From assembly GCA_003451635.1 (NCBI GenBank), contig DMAT01000031.1:1-5847 (forward strand): 5,847 nt of DNA, in the 5' to 3' direction. Each line of letters begins with the position of its first letter. Position 1 is the stretch's first letter. The notes beneath the pieces were generated by a model. It was not told where the DNA came from. It saw only the letters and a list, made by a program, of their open reading frames with translations, and did not search any database. This DNA is from Syntrophus sp. (in: bacteria) (GTDB lineage Bacteria; Desulfobacterota; Syntrophia; Syntrophales; UBA8958). This document shows positions 1-5,847 of this stretch, one piece after another. A program made the translations under genes and the position numbers.

Positions 1-592
1 TATGTATCAGTCCGGCGTCGTTACTAACAAGAAGAAGCAGCTCAATCCCGGCAAGATGGTTTACACCTTCGCCCTCGGGAGCCAGAAACTCTATGATTTT
101 CTCGATCACAATCCCTGCTGCGCCACTTATTCCGTGGATTACACGAACAATCCCACCCGGATCGCCCAGAACGACAACATGGTGGCCATCAACAACTCCG
201 TGGAGATCGACCTTTACGGCCAGGTCAACTCCGAGTCGTCGGGGACCCGACACATAACCGGCACGGGCGGCCAGTTCGACTACATCTTCGGCGCCTATCA
301 TTCCAAGGGCGGCAAGGCCTTTATCTGTATGACGGCATCGCAGAAGAACAAGAAAACCGGCGAAATCAAATCGCGGATCGTGCCGACCCTGGAGCCCGGC
401 GGCATCGTAACGATCCCCCGGACGGTTGTAAGTTACGTCGTGACGGAGTACGGCATCGTCAATCTGAAGGGCAAAACCACCTGGGAACGGGCGGAAATGC
501 TCATCGGCATCGCCCATCCCGAAACCAGGGAAGGGCTCATTAAAGCCGCCGAGGCACAGAATATCTGGAGAAGAAGCAACAAACGGGGCTAA
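1..592 (+). CDS. Acetyl-CoA hydrolase/CoA-transferase family protein, C-terminal part (5' end outside window)
   Basis: This is the C-terminal ~196 residues of a CoA-transferase of the acetyl-CoA hydrolase / 4-hydroxybutyrate (butyryl-CoA:acetate) CoA-transferase family, which moves CoA between a carboxylate and an acyl-CoA in the cytoplasm. Family proteins run to about 430-450 residues, so more than half is missing to the left. The first in-window ATG (base 2) is an internal Met, because family similarity runs right up to the edge. Visible hallmarks, counted from that Met: SGVVTNKKK (4-12), FALGSQKLYDF (23-33), the CoA-site-like GTGGQFDYIFGAYHSKGGKA (87-106), and VVTEYGIVNLKGKT (146-159) followed by the usual IAHPETRE. 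In this family the catalytic Glu (HTE/HSE motif) lies a little upstream of the VVTN segment, so it is probably just outside the window. The substrate cannot be told from this part. The gene is followed by its own terminator and converges with the opposite-strand operon. Confidence 0.93.
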   Translation, partial: MYQSGVVTNKKKQLNPGKMVYTFALGSQKLYDFLDHNPCCATYSVDYTNNPTRIAQNDNMVAINNSVEIDLYGQVNSESSGTRHITGTGGQFDYIFGAYHSKGGKAFICMTASQKNKKTGEIKSRIVPTLEPGGIVTIPRTVVSYVVTEYGIVNLKGKTTWERAEMLIGIAHPETREGLIKAAEAQNIWRRSNKRG

Positions 593-640
593 AAAGTCAA
601 GATTGTCCGGTGAGGCGGGATCTGGAAGAGGGAGGCAGCT

Positions 641-673
641 CATCCTTACAATCGGTGACCGCTTGTAAGGGTG
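641..673. repeat. Inverted repeat / hairpin after the CoA-transferase gene
   Basis: Bases 641-650 (catccttaca) pair with 664-673 (tgtaagggtg) over ten base pairs with one G-T wobble. The 13-base loop contains cggtgaccg, which could add a short inner cgg/ccg stem. There is no T-run after it, so it is not an intrinsic terminator on its own. It lies between the stop codon at 592 and the true terminator at 697, so it would be in the 3' untranslated part of the CoA-transferase transcript. The role is unknown: mRNA 3'-end stabiliser, protein-binding site or chance. Confidence 0.6.
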
Positions 674-696
674 AGTGCTTTCGCCAAGAAACATTT

Positions 697-737
697 AAAG
701 GGGTTGCGTTTTGATTTCGCAATCCCTTTCTTTTTTT
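697..737 (+). terminator. Rho-independent terminator of the CoA-transferase transcript
   Basis: A 12-base stem (697-708 aaaggggttgcg with 718-729 cgcaatcccttt, one G-U pair) closes a 9-base loop and is followed by C and seven T's (731-737). Read on the - strand, the G-U pair becomes an A-C mismatch and no T-run follows the stem, so it is built to stop rightward transcription. It may only weakly stop the leftward operon that ends at 752. Confidence 0.9.
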
Positions 738-751
738 CAGCAACCTAATGA

Positions 752-1045
752 TCAGGCCTTGAAGAGTATCTCGATGGCCGTGTTTTTTCCATTACCCAGC
801 TTCTGCAGACTGCGTTCAAAATCCTCCCGGGATACATCCATTTTCATTTTCCAGGAACCGAGGCGGATATTTTCCTGCCCCTCATCCCTACCCCTGATGA
901 TTTCCGCATAAGCCCCCACCCGATTGCAGTCACAGTAACAGGTCAGATAGGGCCAGATACCATGAACATTATTTTGATAGCAGTCGGGACAGAAACCCAG
1001 GCTGAGGGACAGATCGGGACAGGTTATCTCTATGGCATTATCCAT
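752..1045 (-). CDS. Small Cys-rich hypothetical protein (97 aa)
   Basis: I do not recognise this protein. It starts 27 bases after the stop of the LiaF-like gene and is the last gene of the - strand series. Six cysteines sit in the first 40 residues: C9, C19, C22 (as CPDC) and C36, C38, C40 (as CYCDC). This spacing suggests metal (zinc or Fe-S) binding or redox-active thiols, but that is inference. The rest (41-97) is polar and charged, with no membrane segment or signal peptide, so the protein is probably cytoplasmic. Codon use looks like its neighbours, with no excess of rare codons, which supports a real gene. The ribosome site is weak (GGA nine bases before the ATG), so coupling to the upstream gene is possible. 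Overlapping + strand frames look like shadows. Confidence 0.6.
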   Translation of the reverse strand: MDNAIEITCPDLSLSLGFCPDCYQNNVHGIWPYLTCYCDCNRVGAYAEIIRGRDEGQENIRLGSWKMKMDVSREDFERSLQKLGNGKNTAIEILFKA

Positions 1046-1072
1046 TTACTGAAATCCGTTTATAGTCCTTTA

Positions 1073-1387
1073 TCAGCGCTTGTTGTATTTGAACAGGACA
1101 TTGGCCCCAACCACAATAAGCAGGACCGGCATCAGATATTTCCCCATGGCATAGACCTGCATACCAAAGACCTCGGTCAGGAGAAAGACCACACCGACGG
1201 CAAGAATAATCCACCCGCCCAGGTCTTTGAATCGCTGGATCAACGTGCCGACGGCAATCACAATCAAGAGTACCGGCCAGCTCCGACTGAAAGACCAGAT
1301 TTGGGTATTCCCGAGGATTACGAGCACCCCGAGGGTGATCAGAACCATGCCGCCGGTTATGACGTGCATCTTTTCCTTTCTTTCCAT
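1073..1387 (-). CDS. LiaI/LiaF-like (DUF5668-type) small membrane protein
   Basis: This 104-residue protein is almost all membrane: four hydrophobic helices at about 8-25, 36-52, 55-72 and 84-100, separated by short charged turns, with a basic end (KYNKR). The SWPVLLIVIAVGTLI stretch and the repeated two-helix hairpin are typical of the transmembrane region shared by LiaI/LiaF-like proteins. In Firmicutes LiaF this region precedes a soluble domain that restrains the LiaRS envelope-stress system; that soluble domain is absent here. I chose the ATG at 1387. The frame also opens with a TTG at 1396, but the Shine-Dalgarno GGGAGG (1398-1403) is one base from the TTG and ten from the ATG. The gene begins 34 bases after the slipin stop, so it is probably co-transcribed with nfeD and slipin. 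A role in membrane-stress handling is inferred from family and neighbours. Confidence 0.82.
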   Translation of the reverse strand: MERKEKMHVITGGMVLITLGVLVILGNTQIWSFSRSWPVLLIVIAVGTLIQRFKDLGGWIILAVGVVFLLTEVFGMQVYAMGKYLMPVLLIVVGANVLFKYNKR

Positions 1388-1397
1388 GCTGTCCAAT

Positions 1398-1403
1398 CCT
1401 CCC
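1398..1403 (-). promoter_or_regulatory. Ribosome binding site deciding the start of the LiaF-like gene
   Basis: GGGAGG on the - strand lies ten bases from the ATG at 1387 but only one base from the upstream in-frame TTG at 1396. This favours the shorter protein. Confidence 0.75.
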
Positions 1404-1421
1404 TGTCAGAAAATTTAGATA

Positions 1422-2171
1422 TTATTTATCATCCCCCTTTAAAAAATGCTTGAAGAAGTCGATGGGAATGGGAAAGACGATGGTGGAATTGTTTTCCGCA
1501 GCAATCTGGTTTAGCGTCTGCAAATAACGCAATTGCAGCGAAATAGGCTCCTTGGTCATGACCGATGCCGCCTCCAGAAGTTTCTCCGCCGCCTGATATT
1601 CTCCTTCGGCAGCGATAACTTTGGCCCTTCTCTCCCGTTCCGCTTCCGCCTGTTTGGCGATGGCCCGTTTCATCTCTTCAGGCAGGTCGATTTGCTTGAC
1701 TTCCACCAACGAGATCTTGATGCCCCAGGGATCGGTGCTGCGATCAAGAATTTCCTGCAGATGCATATTGATTTTTTCTCTTTGGGATAAAATCTCATCC
1801 AGTTCCACCTGCCCGCATACGCTCCGCAGGGTTGTCTGGGCAAGCTGAGATGTGGCGTAGAGATAGTTTTCCACATCGGTAACTGCTGCATTTGCGTCGA
1901 TGACCCGGAAATAGACGACGGCATTAACCTTGATGGAAACATTATCCCGGGTGATCACGTCCTGAGGGGGCACATCCAGTGTGATGGTGCGCATATCGAT
2001 TTTGACCATCTTATCGACAATGGGGATGAGGATGATCAGTCCCGGCCCTTTGACATCGATGATCCTTCCCAGGCGAAAAATTACGGCCCGCTCATACTCA
2101 TTCAAAATCCGTATGGCCGACGCTAGAAACATGATGACTAAAAAAACCAGTATTGTTATGGTGTACGTCAT
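1422..2171 (-). CDS. Slipin / stomatin-like SPFH-domain membrane protein
   Basis: A full-length (249 aa) prokaryotic stomatin. One N-terminal membrane helix (about 4-22) is followed by the SPFH domain with the signatures YERAVIFRLGR (26-36), GPGLIILIPIVDK (42-54), VITRDNVSIKVNAVVYFRV (72-90) and LRSVCGQVELDEILSQRE (115-132). Next comes LVEVKQIDLPEEMKRAIAKQ (155-174) and an Ala/Glu/Arg-rich coiled coil (about 165-205). A hydrophobic tail, STIVFPIPIDFFKHFL, covers 229-244. Stomatins oligomerise into membrane microdomain scaffolds. In archaeal pairs such as Pyrococcus PH1510/PH1511 the neighbouring NfeD protease cuts the stomatin in this hydrophobic C-terminal region, and the tail here looks equivalent. 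The start is firm: GGGAGGG (2179-2185) lies seven bases before the ATG. The gene follows nfeD after an AT-rich 57-base gap in which I see no convincing separate promoter. Confidence 0.96.
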   Translation of the reverse strand: MTYTITILVFLVIMFLASAIRILNEYERAVIFRLGRIIDVKGPGLIILIPIVDKMVKIDMRTITLDVPPQDVITRDNVSIKVNAVVYFRVIDANAAVTDVENYLYATSQLAQTTLRSVCGQVELDEILSQREKINMHLQEILDRSTDPWGIKISLVEVKQIDLPEEMKRAIAKQAEAERERRAKVIAAEGEYQAAEKLLEAASVMTKEPISLQLRYLQTLNQIAAENNSTIVFPIPIDFFKHFLKGDDK

Positions 2172-2228
2172 GTTGATGCCCTCCCTTTCAAAACAACATT
2201 TATTAAAAATTAAGTGGAAACAGCCCGC

Positions 2229-3548
2229 CTATTTTTGCTCCTGCTTTTCAACCTTTACCTTTAAGCCATCGATTTTTATAACCCGGACCAGCGTCCCTTC
2301 CTCAAGGGGCAAGTCGCTCCAGGCCGTCCAGTATTCCCCCCTCACCATTACGCTCCCTTCATCATGGACCTTGGTCACGGTTTTTCCCTCGGCCCCGATC
2401 ATCCCCTCTTTTCCCGTGTACTTCTTGCGCATCTGGGCTTTAATCACCAGGCTGATGACCCCGACGAAAAAAAGTGAAATAATGGTCAGGGTCGGGATCA
2501 GGACTCCGAGGGAGACCCGCAGGGCCGGATCAGGAGAATCAAAGAGCATCAGGGAGCCAACGGCCAGGGAGACTATCCCGCCGACTGTAAGTATTCCGTG
2601 GCTGACAACCTTGATTTCGGCAATAAAAAGAACAATCCCGAAGAGGATAAGCATCACCGCCGCATAATTTACCGGCAGGGTCTGCATGGCGAAGAAGGCC
2701 ATAATCAGAGAGATCCCGCCCACAACGCCCGGCAAAATGGCCCCGGGGGTGGAAAATTCAAAATACAGCCCCGCCAGTCCCACTAGAAAGAGGATATAGG
2801 CGATGTTCGGATCGCTCAGGGTGGTGAGGATTCGATGCCGGGCGCCCATTTTCCTTTCTTTCAGAATCGCCCCGGAGGTCTTCAGTACTATCTTTTTATC
2901 ACCGACCAGGACCTGCTTCCCATCAGCCAGCTTGAGCAGTTGCTGCACATCTGCGGCGACATAATCAATGACGCCGTTTTTCAGGGCCTCTTCCGCCGTA
3001 ATGGAAGCGCTTATTCTCACTGCCTTTTCTACCCACTCCTCGTTTCTTCCTCTTATTTTGGCGATACTCCGCACGTAGGCTGCGGCATCATTGGCGACCT
3101 TTTCCATCATGGTCTTATCACCTCCGCCGCCGCCAAGACCAACCGGATGAGCGGCCCCGATGTTCGTTCCCGGTGCCATTCCCGCCACATGGGCCGCCAC
3201 GGTAATGATAACGCCGGCGGAAGCCGCCCGGGCGCCGGAGGGAGACACATAGACAAAGACGGGTATCGGTGCATTAAGAATGCCCTTGGCGATATCCCGC
3301 ATTGCCAGATCGAGCCCCCCGGGAGTATCAAGCAATATTATCAAACCGTAAGCCCCCTCTTTTTCCGCCTCGCTGATGTTCTGAGTAATGTACTCAGCCG
3401 CCGGAGGCGTAATGGCGCCGCTAATGGAAATGACATTAAATACGGCTGAAGGTTCCGCCGCCCCTGGGCAACAGGGCCAGAAGAAGACAATCAGGAGCAG
3501 CAACAGCACCATCAGTCTTTTATGGATTGGCATTTTTTTCATGACCAT
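2229..3548 (-). CDS. NfeD-type membrane-bound ClpP-class serine protease
   Basis: A long-form NfeD (439 aa). Order: basic N-terminus and hydrophobic signal sequence (about 1-31, possible cleavage near PGAAEP); ClpP/crotonase-fold protease domain (about 36-205) with LLDTPGG (72-78) and SPSGARAASAG (102-112); a membrane domain of about five helices (near 248-264, 269-288, 293-311, 317-336, 347-370); and a C-terminal OB-fold NfeD domain (about 379-435). By alignment from memory with Pyrococcus PH1510 (Ser97/Lys138), the catalytic dyad is Ser110 and Lys150 (EKVANDAAAYVRSIA). Both are present, so the enzyme should be active, with the protease domain outside the cytoplasmic membrane. The probable partner and substrate is the slipin just downstream. 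The Shine-Dalgarno AGGGAG overlaps the stop codon of the upstream glycosylase gene; a second in-frame ATG two codons later is also possible. A Gly-rich loop, GLGGGGGDK (137-145), precedes the catalytic Lys. Confidence 0.96.
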   Translation of the reverse strand: MVMKKMPIHKRLMVLLLLLIVFFWPCCPGAAEPSAVFNVISISGAITPPAAEYITQNISEAEKEGAYGLIILLDTPGGLDLAMRDIAKGILNAPIPVFVYVSPSGARAASAGVIITVAAHVAGMAPGTNIGAAHPVGLGGGGGDKTMMEKVANDAAAYVRSIAKIRGRNEEWVEKAVRISASITAEEALKNGVIDYVAADVQQLLKLADGKQVLVGDKKIVLKTSGAILKERKMGARHRILTTLSDPNIAYILFLVGLAGLYFEFSTPGAILPGVVGGISLIMAFFAMQTLPVNYAAVMLILFGIVLFIAEIKVVSHGILTVGGIVSLAVGSLMLFDSPDPALRVSLGVLIPTLTIISLFFVGVISLVIKAQMRKKYTGKEGMIGAEGKTVTKVHDEGSVMVRGEYWTAWSDLPLEEGTLVRVIKIDGLKVKVEKQEQK

Positions 3549-3559
3549 GTTCCTCTCCC

Positions 3560-4501
3560 TTATCCTGAATCGTCCGCTAACATATTCATGATCTGTTTAA
3601 CATCTTCCCATACCTGACGCTTCTGGGATGGATTCCGCAAGAGATAGGCCGGGTGATAAGTCGGCATCAGGGGGATGTTGTGATATCGGTGAAATTTCCC
3701 CCTCAGGAGGGAGATGGCAACATCGCTCTTCAAAAGCGTTTGGGCGGCAAACGTCCCCAGCGCGCAGATCACCTTCGGCCGGATCGACTCTAATTGCTTC
3801 ACCAGAAAAGGCTCACAGGCGGCGATCTCGCCGGCGGCGGGATTACGATTTCCCGGCGGCCGACACTTGAGGATATTGCAGATATAGACATCCTGTCTCT
3901 GCATCTTCATGGCCTCAATTATCTTCGTGAGGAGCTGTCCGGCTCGGCCAACAAAAGGCCGCCCCTGGTCGTCTTCATCCGCCCCCGGGGCCTCGCCTAC
4001 AAAGACAAGACCGGCGTGGGGATTGCCTTCCCCGAAGACGATATTTTTTCTCCCCATATGGAGGGCACAGCGTCGGCAGTCTCCCAAGTCCGTGCGAACG
4101 TTGTTCAGCGCCCTGACCTCGCCCTCACCATTCGTGGTAATGGGCATCTCAGGGACGCTAAACCGGCGGTACGGTCCCGGAACTAGTATTTGAGGCGAGT
4201 CGGACGACCTCTGCGATGCCGGTGCAGCATCTCCTTCCGGCAGCGTCACCGTCGGGCGCCCCTTCCCGGCGGAGGGCGAATCCAGCCCCCCTGGTACAGA
4301 TGAGGAAAGAACGGTTTCTCCCTCCACCCCGGTCCGGCGGCCCGTATTGCCTTTAGCAGGTCTGTTCTGTGAAGCAGCCTCCGGCAGTGGTCCTTGCATG
4401 GAAAAGGAGGGCACATTCCCGGGCAACTCCCTGTCCGCCTCAATGTGGGAGCGCAGGGACCTGATCAGGACAAGCATTTCATCTTTAGCTGCGTTTTGCA
4501 T
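3560..4501 (-). CDS. Family 4 uracil-DNA glycosylase (4Fe-4S type) with N-terminal extension
   Basis: The enzyme removes uracil from DNA to begin base excision repair. The catalytic domain covers about residues 130-313. It has the family 4 motif GEAPGADEDDQGRPFVGRAG (169-188), NILKCRPPGNRNP (209-221) and the HPAYLL motif (283-288). Four cysteines, C142, C145, C213 and C229, match the 4Fe-4S ligands of the family; the 16-residue gap between the last two equals that of the Thermus enzyme (Cys86/Cys102). The first ~125 residues are extra compared with the ~200-residue minimal enzymes: a predicted helix (about 4-25), then a Pro/Ser/Gly-rich, probably disordered linker. Such extensions occur in relatives annotated as SPO1 DNA polymerase-related. 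The ATG at 4501 overlaps the end of coaBC by 17 bases, with no strong ribosome site, so translational coupling is likely. A start at Met9 (4477) cannot be excluded. Confidence 0.95.
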   Translation of the reverse strand: MQNAAKDEMLVLIRSLRSHIEADRELPGNVPSFSMQGPLPEAASQNRPAKGNTGRRTGVEGETVLSSSVPGGLDSPSAGKGRPTVTLPEGDAAPASQRSSDSPQILVPGPYRRFSVPEMPITTNGEGEVRALNNVRTDLGDCRRCALHMGRKNIVFGEGNPHAGLVFVGEAPGADEDDQGRPFVGRAGQLLTKIIEAMKMQRQDVYICNILKCRPPGNRNPAAGEIAACEPFLVKQLESIRPKVICALGTFAAQTLLKSDVAISLLRGKFHRYHNIPLMPTYHPAYLLRNPSQKRQVWEDVKQIMNMLADDSG

Positions 4502-5684
4502 TTGTCAGTATTTTTACCCGGTCCAGAATCCGGTCGGCAATATCCATCTTATCCATCAAGGGAACCTCTTCAACCCCCCCATGGGGATCAAGAATCTTGA
4601 TTATATTGGTATCACCTTGAAAGCCTGCCCCTGCCTGATGGAGGTCATTGGCCACAATCAAATCCATGTTCTTCCCAAGGAGTTTGGCCCTGGCATTTTC
4701 GACGAGATCCTCCGACTCCATGGCAAAACCCACCAGAACCCTGTTTTCCTTCTTGGCCCCTATCTCGGCGATGATATCCGGATTTCTTTCCAATTGGAGG
4801 GTAAGGGGGCCTTTCTTCTTCTTGATCTTGGATTCTGAAAGCACGGCAGGCCGATAATCCGCCACGGCAGCCGCCTTGATGATTGCCGTTGTTCCCTCAA
4901 GGTTACTCATCACGGCATTCCGCATCTCCAGAGCGGTCGCTACGGATATGAAAGTAATCCCCCGGGGAACCGCCAGGGAAGACGGTCCACTGACGAGAAT
5001 AACCTCCGCTCCTCTCCTTGCGGCCATTGTCGCCAGGGCGTATCCCATTTTTCCCGATGAATAATTGGTAATGAAGCGAACGGGATCGAAGGGCTCCCGG
5101 GTGGGGCCGGCTGTAATCAGGATACGTTCACTCCGCAGGTCCTTACCTGTCCATGCCGATTCAATGGCCTCCACAATATCCGAAATATCTGCCAATCGTC
5201 CCACGCCTTCTGTTTTGCAGGCCAATTCACCATGTCCCGGCGCCACAAACTGGACACCGTGCTTTTTTAATCTGGCAATATTTTCCTGAACAACCCCATG
5301 GGTGTACATGTTATCGTTCATGGCCGGGCAGACGATGATGGGCCTTTTGGCGGCCATGAGCACCGTGGACAGAAGATCGTCGGCAATCCCCGTTGCCATC
5401 TTCCCGATGACAGTGGCTGTAGCCGGCGCGACGACCATCACATCGCCATACTCTGTCAGGGAGATATGGTTCATGTCGTAGTGCTCCTGGGAAAACATGT
5501 CGCTGAAAACCGGATTCCCGGAGAGGACCTGCATGGTCATCGGGGTGATAAATTCCTTGGCATGGCCGGTCATAATCACCTTGACGGACACGCCTTTCTT
5601 TACCAGCGCCCTTATCAGTTCGGCTGCCTTATAAGCCGCAATACCACCGGTTACACCAAGGACAACGCGTTTTCCTTCTGTCAT
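4485..5684 (-). CDS. coaBC: Bifunctional phosphopantothenoylcysteine decarboxylase / phosphopantothenate-cysteine ligase
   Basis: CoaBC carries out two cytoplasmic steps of CoA synthesis: CoaB joins 4'-phosphopantothenate to cysteine using CTP, and CoaC, an FMN enzyme, decarboxylates the product to 4'-phosphopantetheine. The length (399 aa) is normal. The CoaC half (about 1-178) shows VTGGIAAYKAAELIR (11-25), the active-site His73 in NHISL, PAMN (120-123) and the catalytic Cys156 in GELACKTEGVGR. The CoaB half (about 186-395) shows ITAGPTREPFDPVRFITNYS (190-209) with Asn207, SSGKMG, AAAVADYRP (271-279), the lysine stretch KIKKKKG (286-292) and ERNPDII (299-305). No key residue is missing. The start is supported by GAGGAA nine bases before the ATG. 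A good promoter lies about 40 bases upstream, so this is probably the first gene of the operon. Confidence 0.98.
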   Translation of the reverse strand: MTEGKRVVLGVTGGIAAYKAAELIRALVKKGVSVKVIMTGHAKEFITPMTMQVLSGNPVFSDMFSQEHYDMNHISLTEYGDVMVVAPATATVIGKMATGIADDLLSTVLMAAKRPIIVCPAMNDNMYTHGVVQENIARLKKHGVQFVAPGHGELACKTEGVGRLADISDIVEAIESAWTGKDLRSERILITAGPTREPFDPVRFITNYSSGKMGYALATMAARRGAEVILVSGPSSLAVPRGITFISVATALEMRNAVMSNLEGTTAIIKAAAVADYRPAVLSESKIKKKKGPLTLQLERNPDIIAEIGAKKENRVLVGFAMESEDLVENARAKLLGKNMDLIVANDLHQAGAGFQGDTNIIKILDPHGGVEEVPLMDKMDIADRILDRVKILTNAKRS

Positions 5685-5710
5685 CTTTTATATTTCCTCA
5701 TCAATGGTCT

Positions 5711-5738
5711 TTGACATACTCTTCGGTTCGACTATAGC
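5711..5738 (+). promoter_or_regulatory. Possible opposed promoter overlapping the coaBC promoter
   Basis: On the + strand a perfect -35 box TTGACA (5711-5716) is followed after 16 bases by TATAGC (5733-5738, four of six). The -10 boxes of the two strands share the palindrome ctatag (5732-5737), so polymerase could bind only one at a time. Transcription would run rightward out of the window. No gene on that side is clear, so this is weaker than the coaBC promoter. Confidence 0.35.
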
Positions 5739-5759
5739 AATTCTGCACACCAAGATCAA
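5731..5759 (-). promoter_or_regulatory. Probable sigma-70-type promoter for the coaBC operon
   Basis: On the - strand a -35 box TTGATC (5754-5759, four of six consensus bases) is separated by 17 bases from a -10 box TATAGT (5731-5736, five of six), with an extended -10 TG one base upstream. A start near 5724 would give a ~40-base leader containing the coaBC ribosome site. The call is by eye and is not experimentally known. Confidence 0.65.
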
Positions 5760-5847
5760 GGTAATGAATGCATCTTCTGACAGCTCAGGTATCGCTTGCA
5801 AAAGGAGGAAAAACTCACTATAGACTCGTCAAATTATCGCGCAGGGG

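Noticed and set aside
697..737. The terminator hairpin as a bidirectional terminator for the - strand operon.
   Set aside because: On the - strand the stem has an A-C mismatch and is followed by aaatgttt rather than a T-run, so only the + direction is well supported.
962..1453. Long + strand open frame of 163 codons opposite the LiaF-like gene.
   Set aside because: It is antisense to two - strand genes, one of which has clear membrane-protein character and a ribosome site. Its product is His/Pro/Asp-rich and like no family I know.
2172..2228. AT-rich gap between nfeD and slipin as a separate slipin promoter.
   Set aside because: I found no pair of -35 and -10 boxes with good match and spacing; the AT-rich stretch alone is not enough.
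2835..3449. Long + strand frame of 204 codons opposite nfeD.
   Set aside because: The opposite strand encodes an unmistakable NfeD protease with catalytic residues. This frame is a shadow.
3456..3480. Cysteines at residues 26-27 of NfeD as a possible lipoprotein site.
   Set aside because: The residues before them (FWP) do not fit a lipobox; an ordinary signal sequence cut near PGAAEP is more likely.
4347..4838. + strand frame of 163 codons across the glycosylase/coaBC junction.
   Set aside because: It lies antisense to two well-supported conserved genes and has no ribosome site or recognisable domain.
5813..5823. ACTCACTATAG, an 11-base match to the core of the T7 phage promoter.
   Set aside because: The upstream half of the T7 recognition region does not match (about one of seven bases), so this is probably chance. 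A leftover adapter or vector is also unlikely, because the sequence on both sides is not vector-like.

Overview
The window reads as chromosomal DNA of a free-living bacterium with moderate to slightly high GC. The gene content (an acetyl-CoA hydrolase/CoA-transferase family enzyme, a 4Fe-4S family 4 uracil-DNA glycosylase with a long N-terminal extension, and an NfeD/slipin pair) fits an anaerobic deltaproteobacterial type such as Desulfobacterota or Syntrophales. That placement is an inference from gene content and protein style; there is no rRNA or other decisive marker.

Layout: the left edge (1-592, + strand) is the C-terminal part of a CoA-transferase. It ends in a 3' region with an inverted repeat (641-673) and a strong intrinsic terminator (697-737). 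The rest, read right to left on the - strand, is one compact gene series: coaBC (5684-4485), family 4 uracil-DNA glycosylase (4501-3560), NfeD-type membrane serine protease (3548-2229), slipin/stomatin (2171-1422), a four-helix LiaF/DUF5668-like membrane protein (1387-1073) and a small Cys-rich hypothetical protein (1045-752). Gaps are -17, 11, 57, 34 and 27 bases, so a single operon is likely. A good extended -10 sigma-70-type promoter for this series lies at 5731-5759. A near-consensus promoter on the opposite strand overlaps it at 5711-5738.

Function: CoaBC makes 4'-phosphopantetheine, the precursor of CoA. The glycosylase removes uracil from DNA. NfeD and slipin form a well-known membrane quality-control pair in which the protease is thought to act on the hydrophobic C-terminus of the stomatin. 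The LiaF-like protein and the Cys-rich protein are plausible accessory members of that membrane module, but this rests on position alone. Most of the window is ordinary. The parts that deserve a second look are the two small genes downstream of slipin, the overlapping opposed promoters at the right edge, and the inverted repeat after the CoA-transferase. I saw no mobile element, CRISPR array, tRNA or rRNA.
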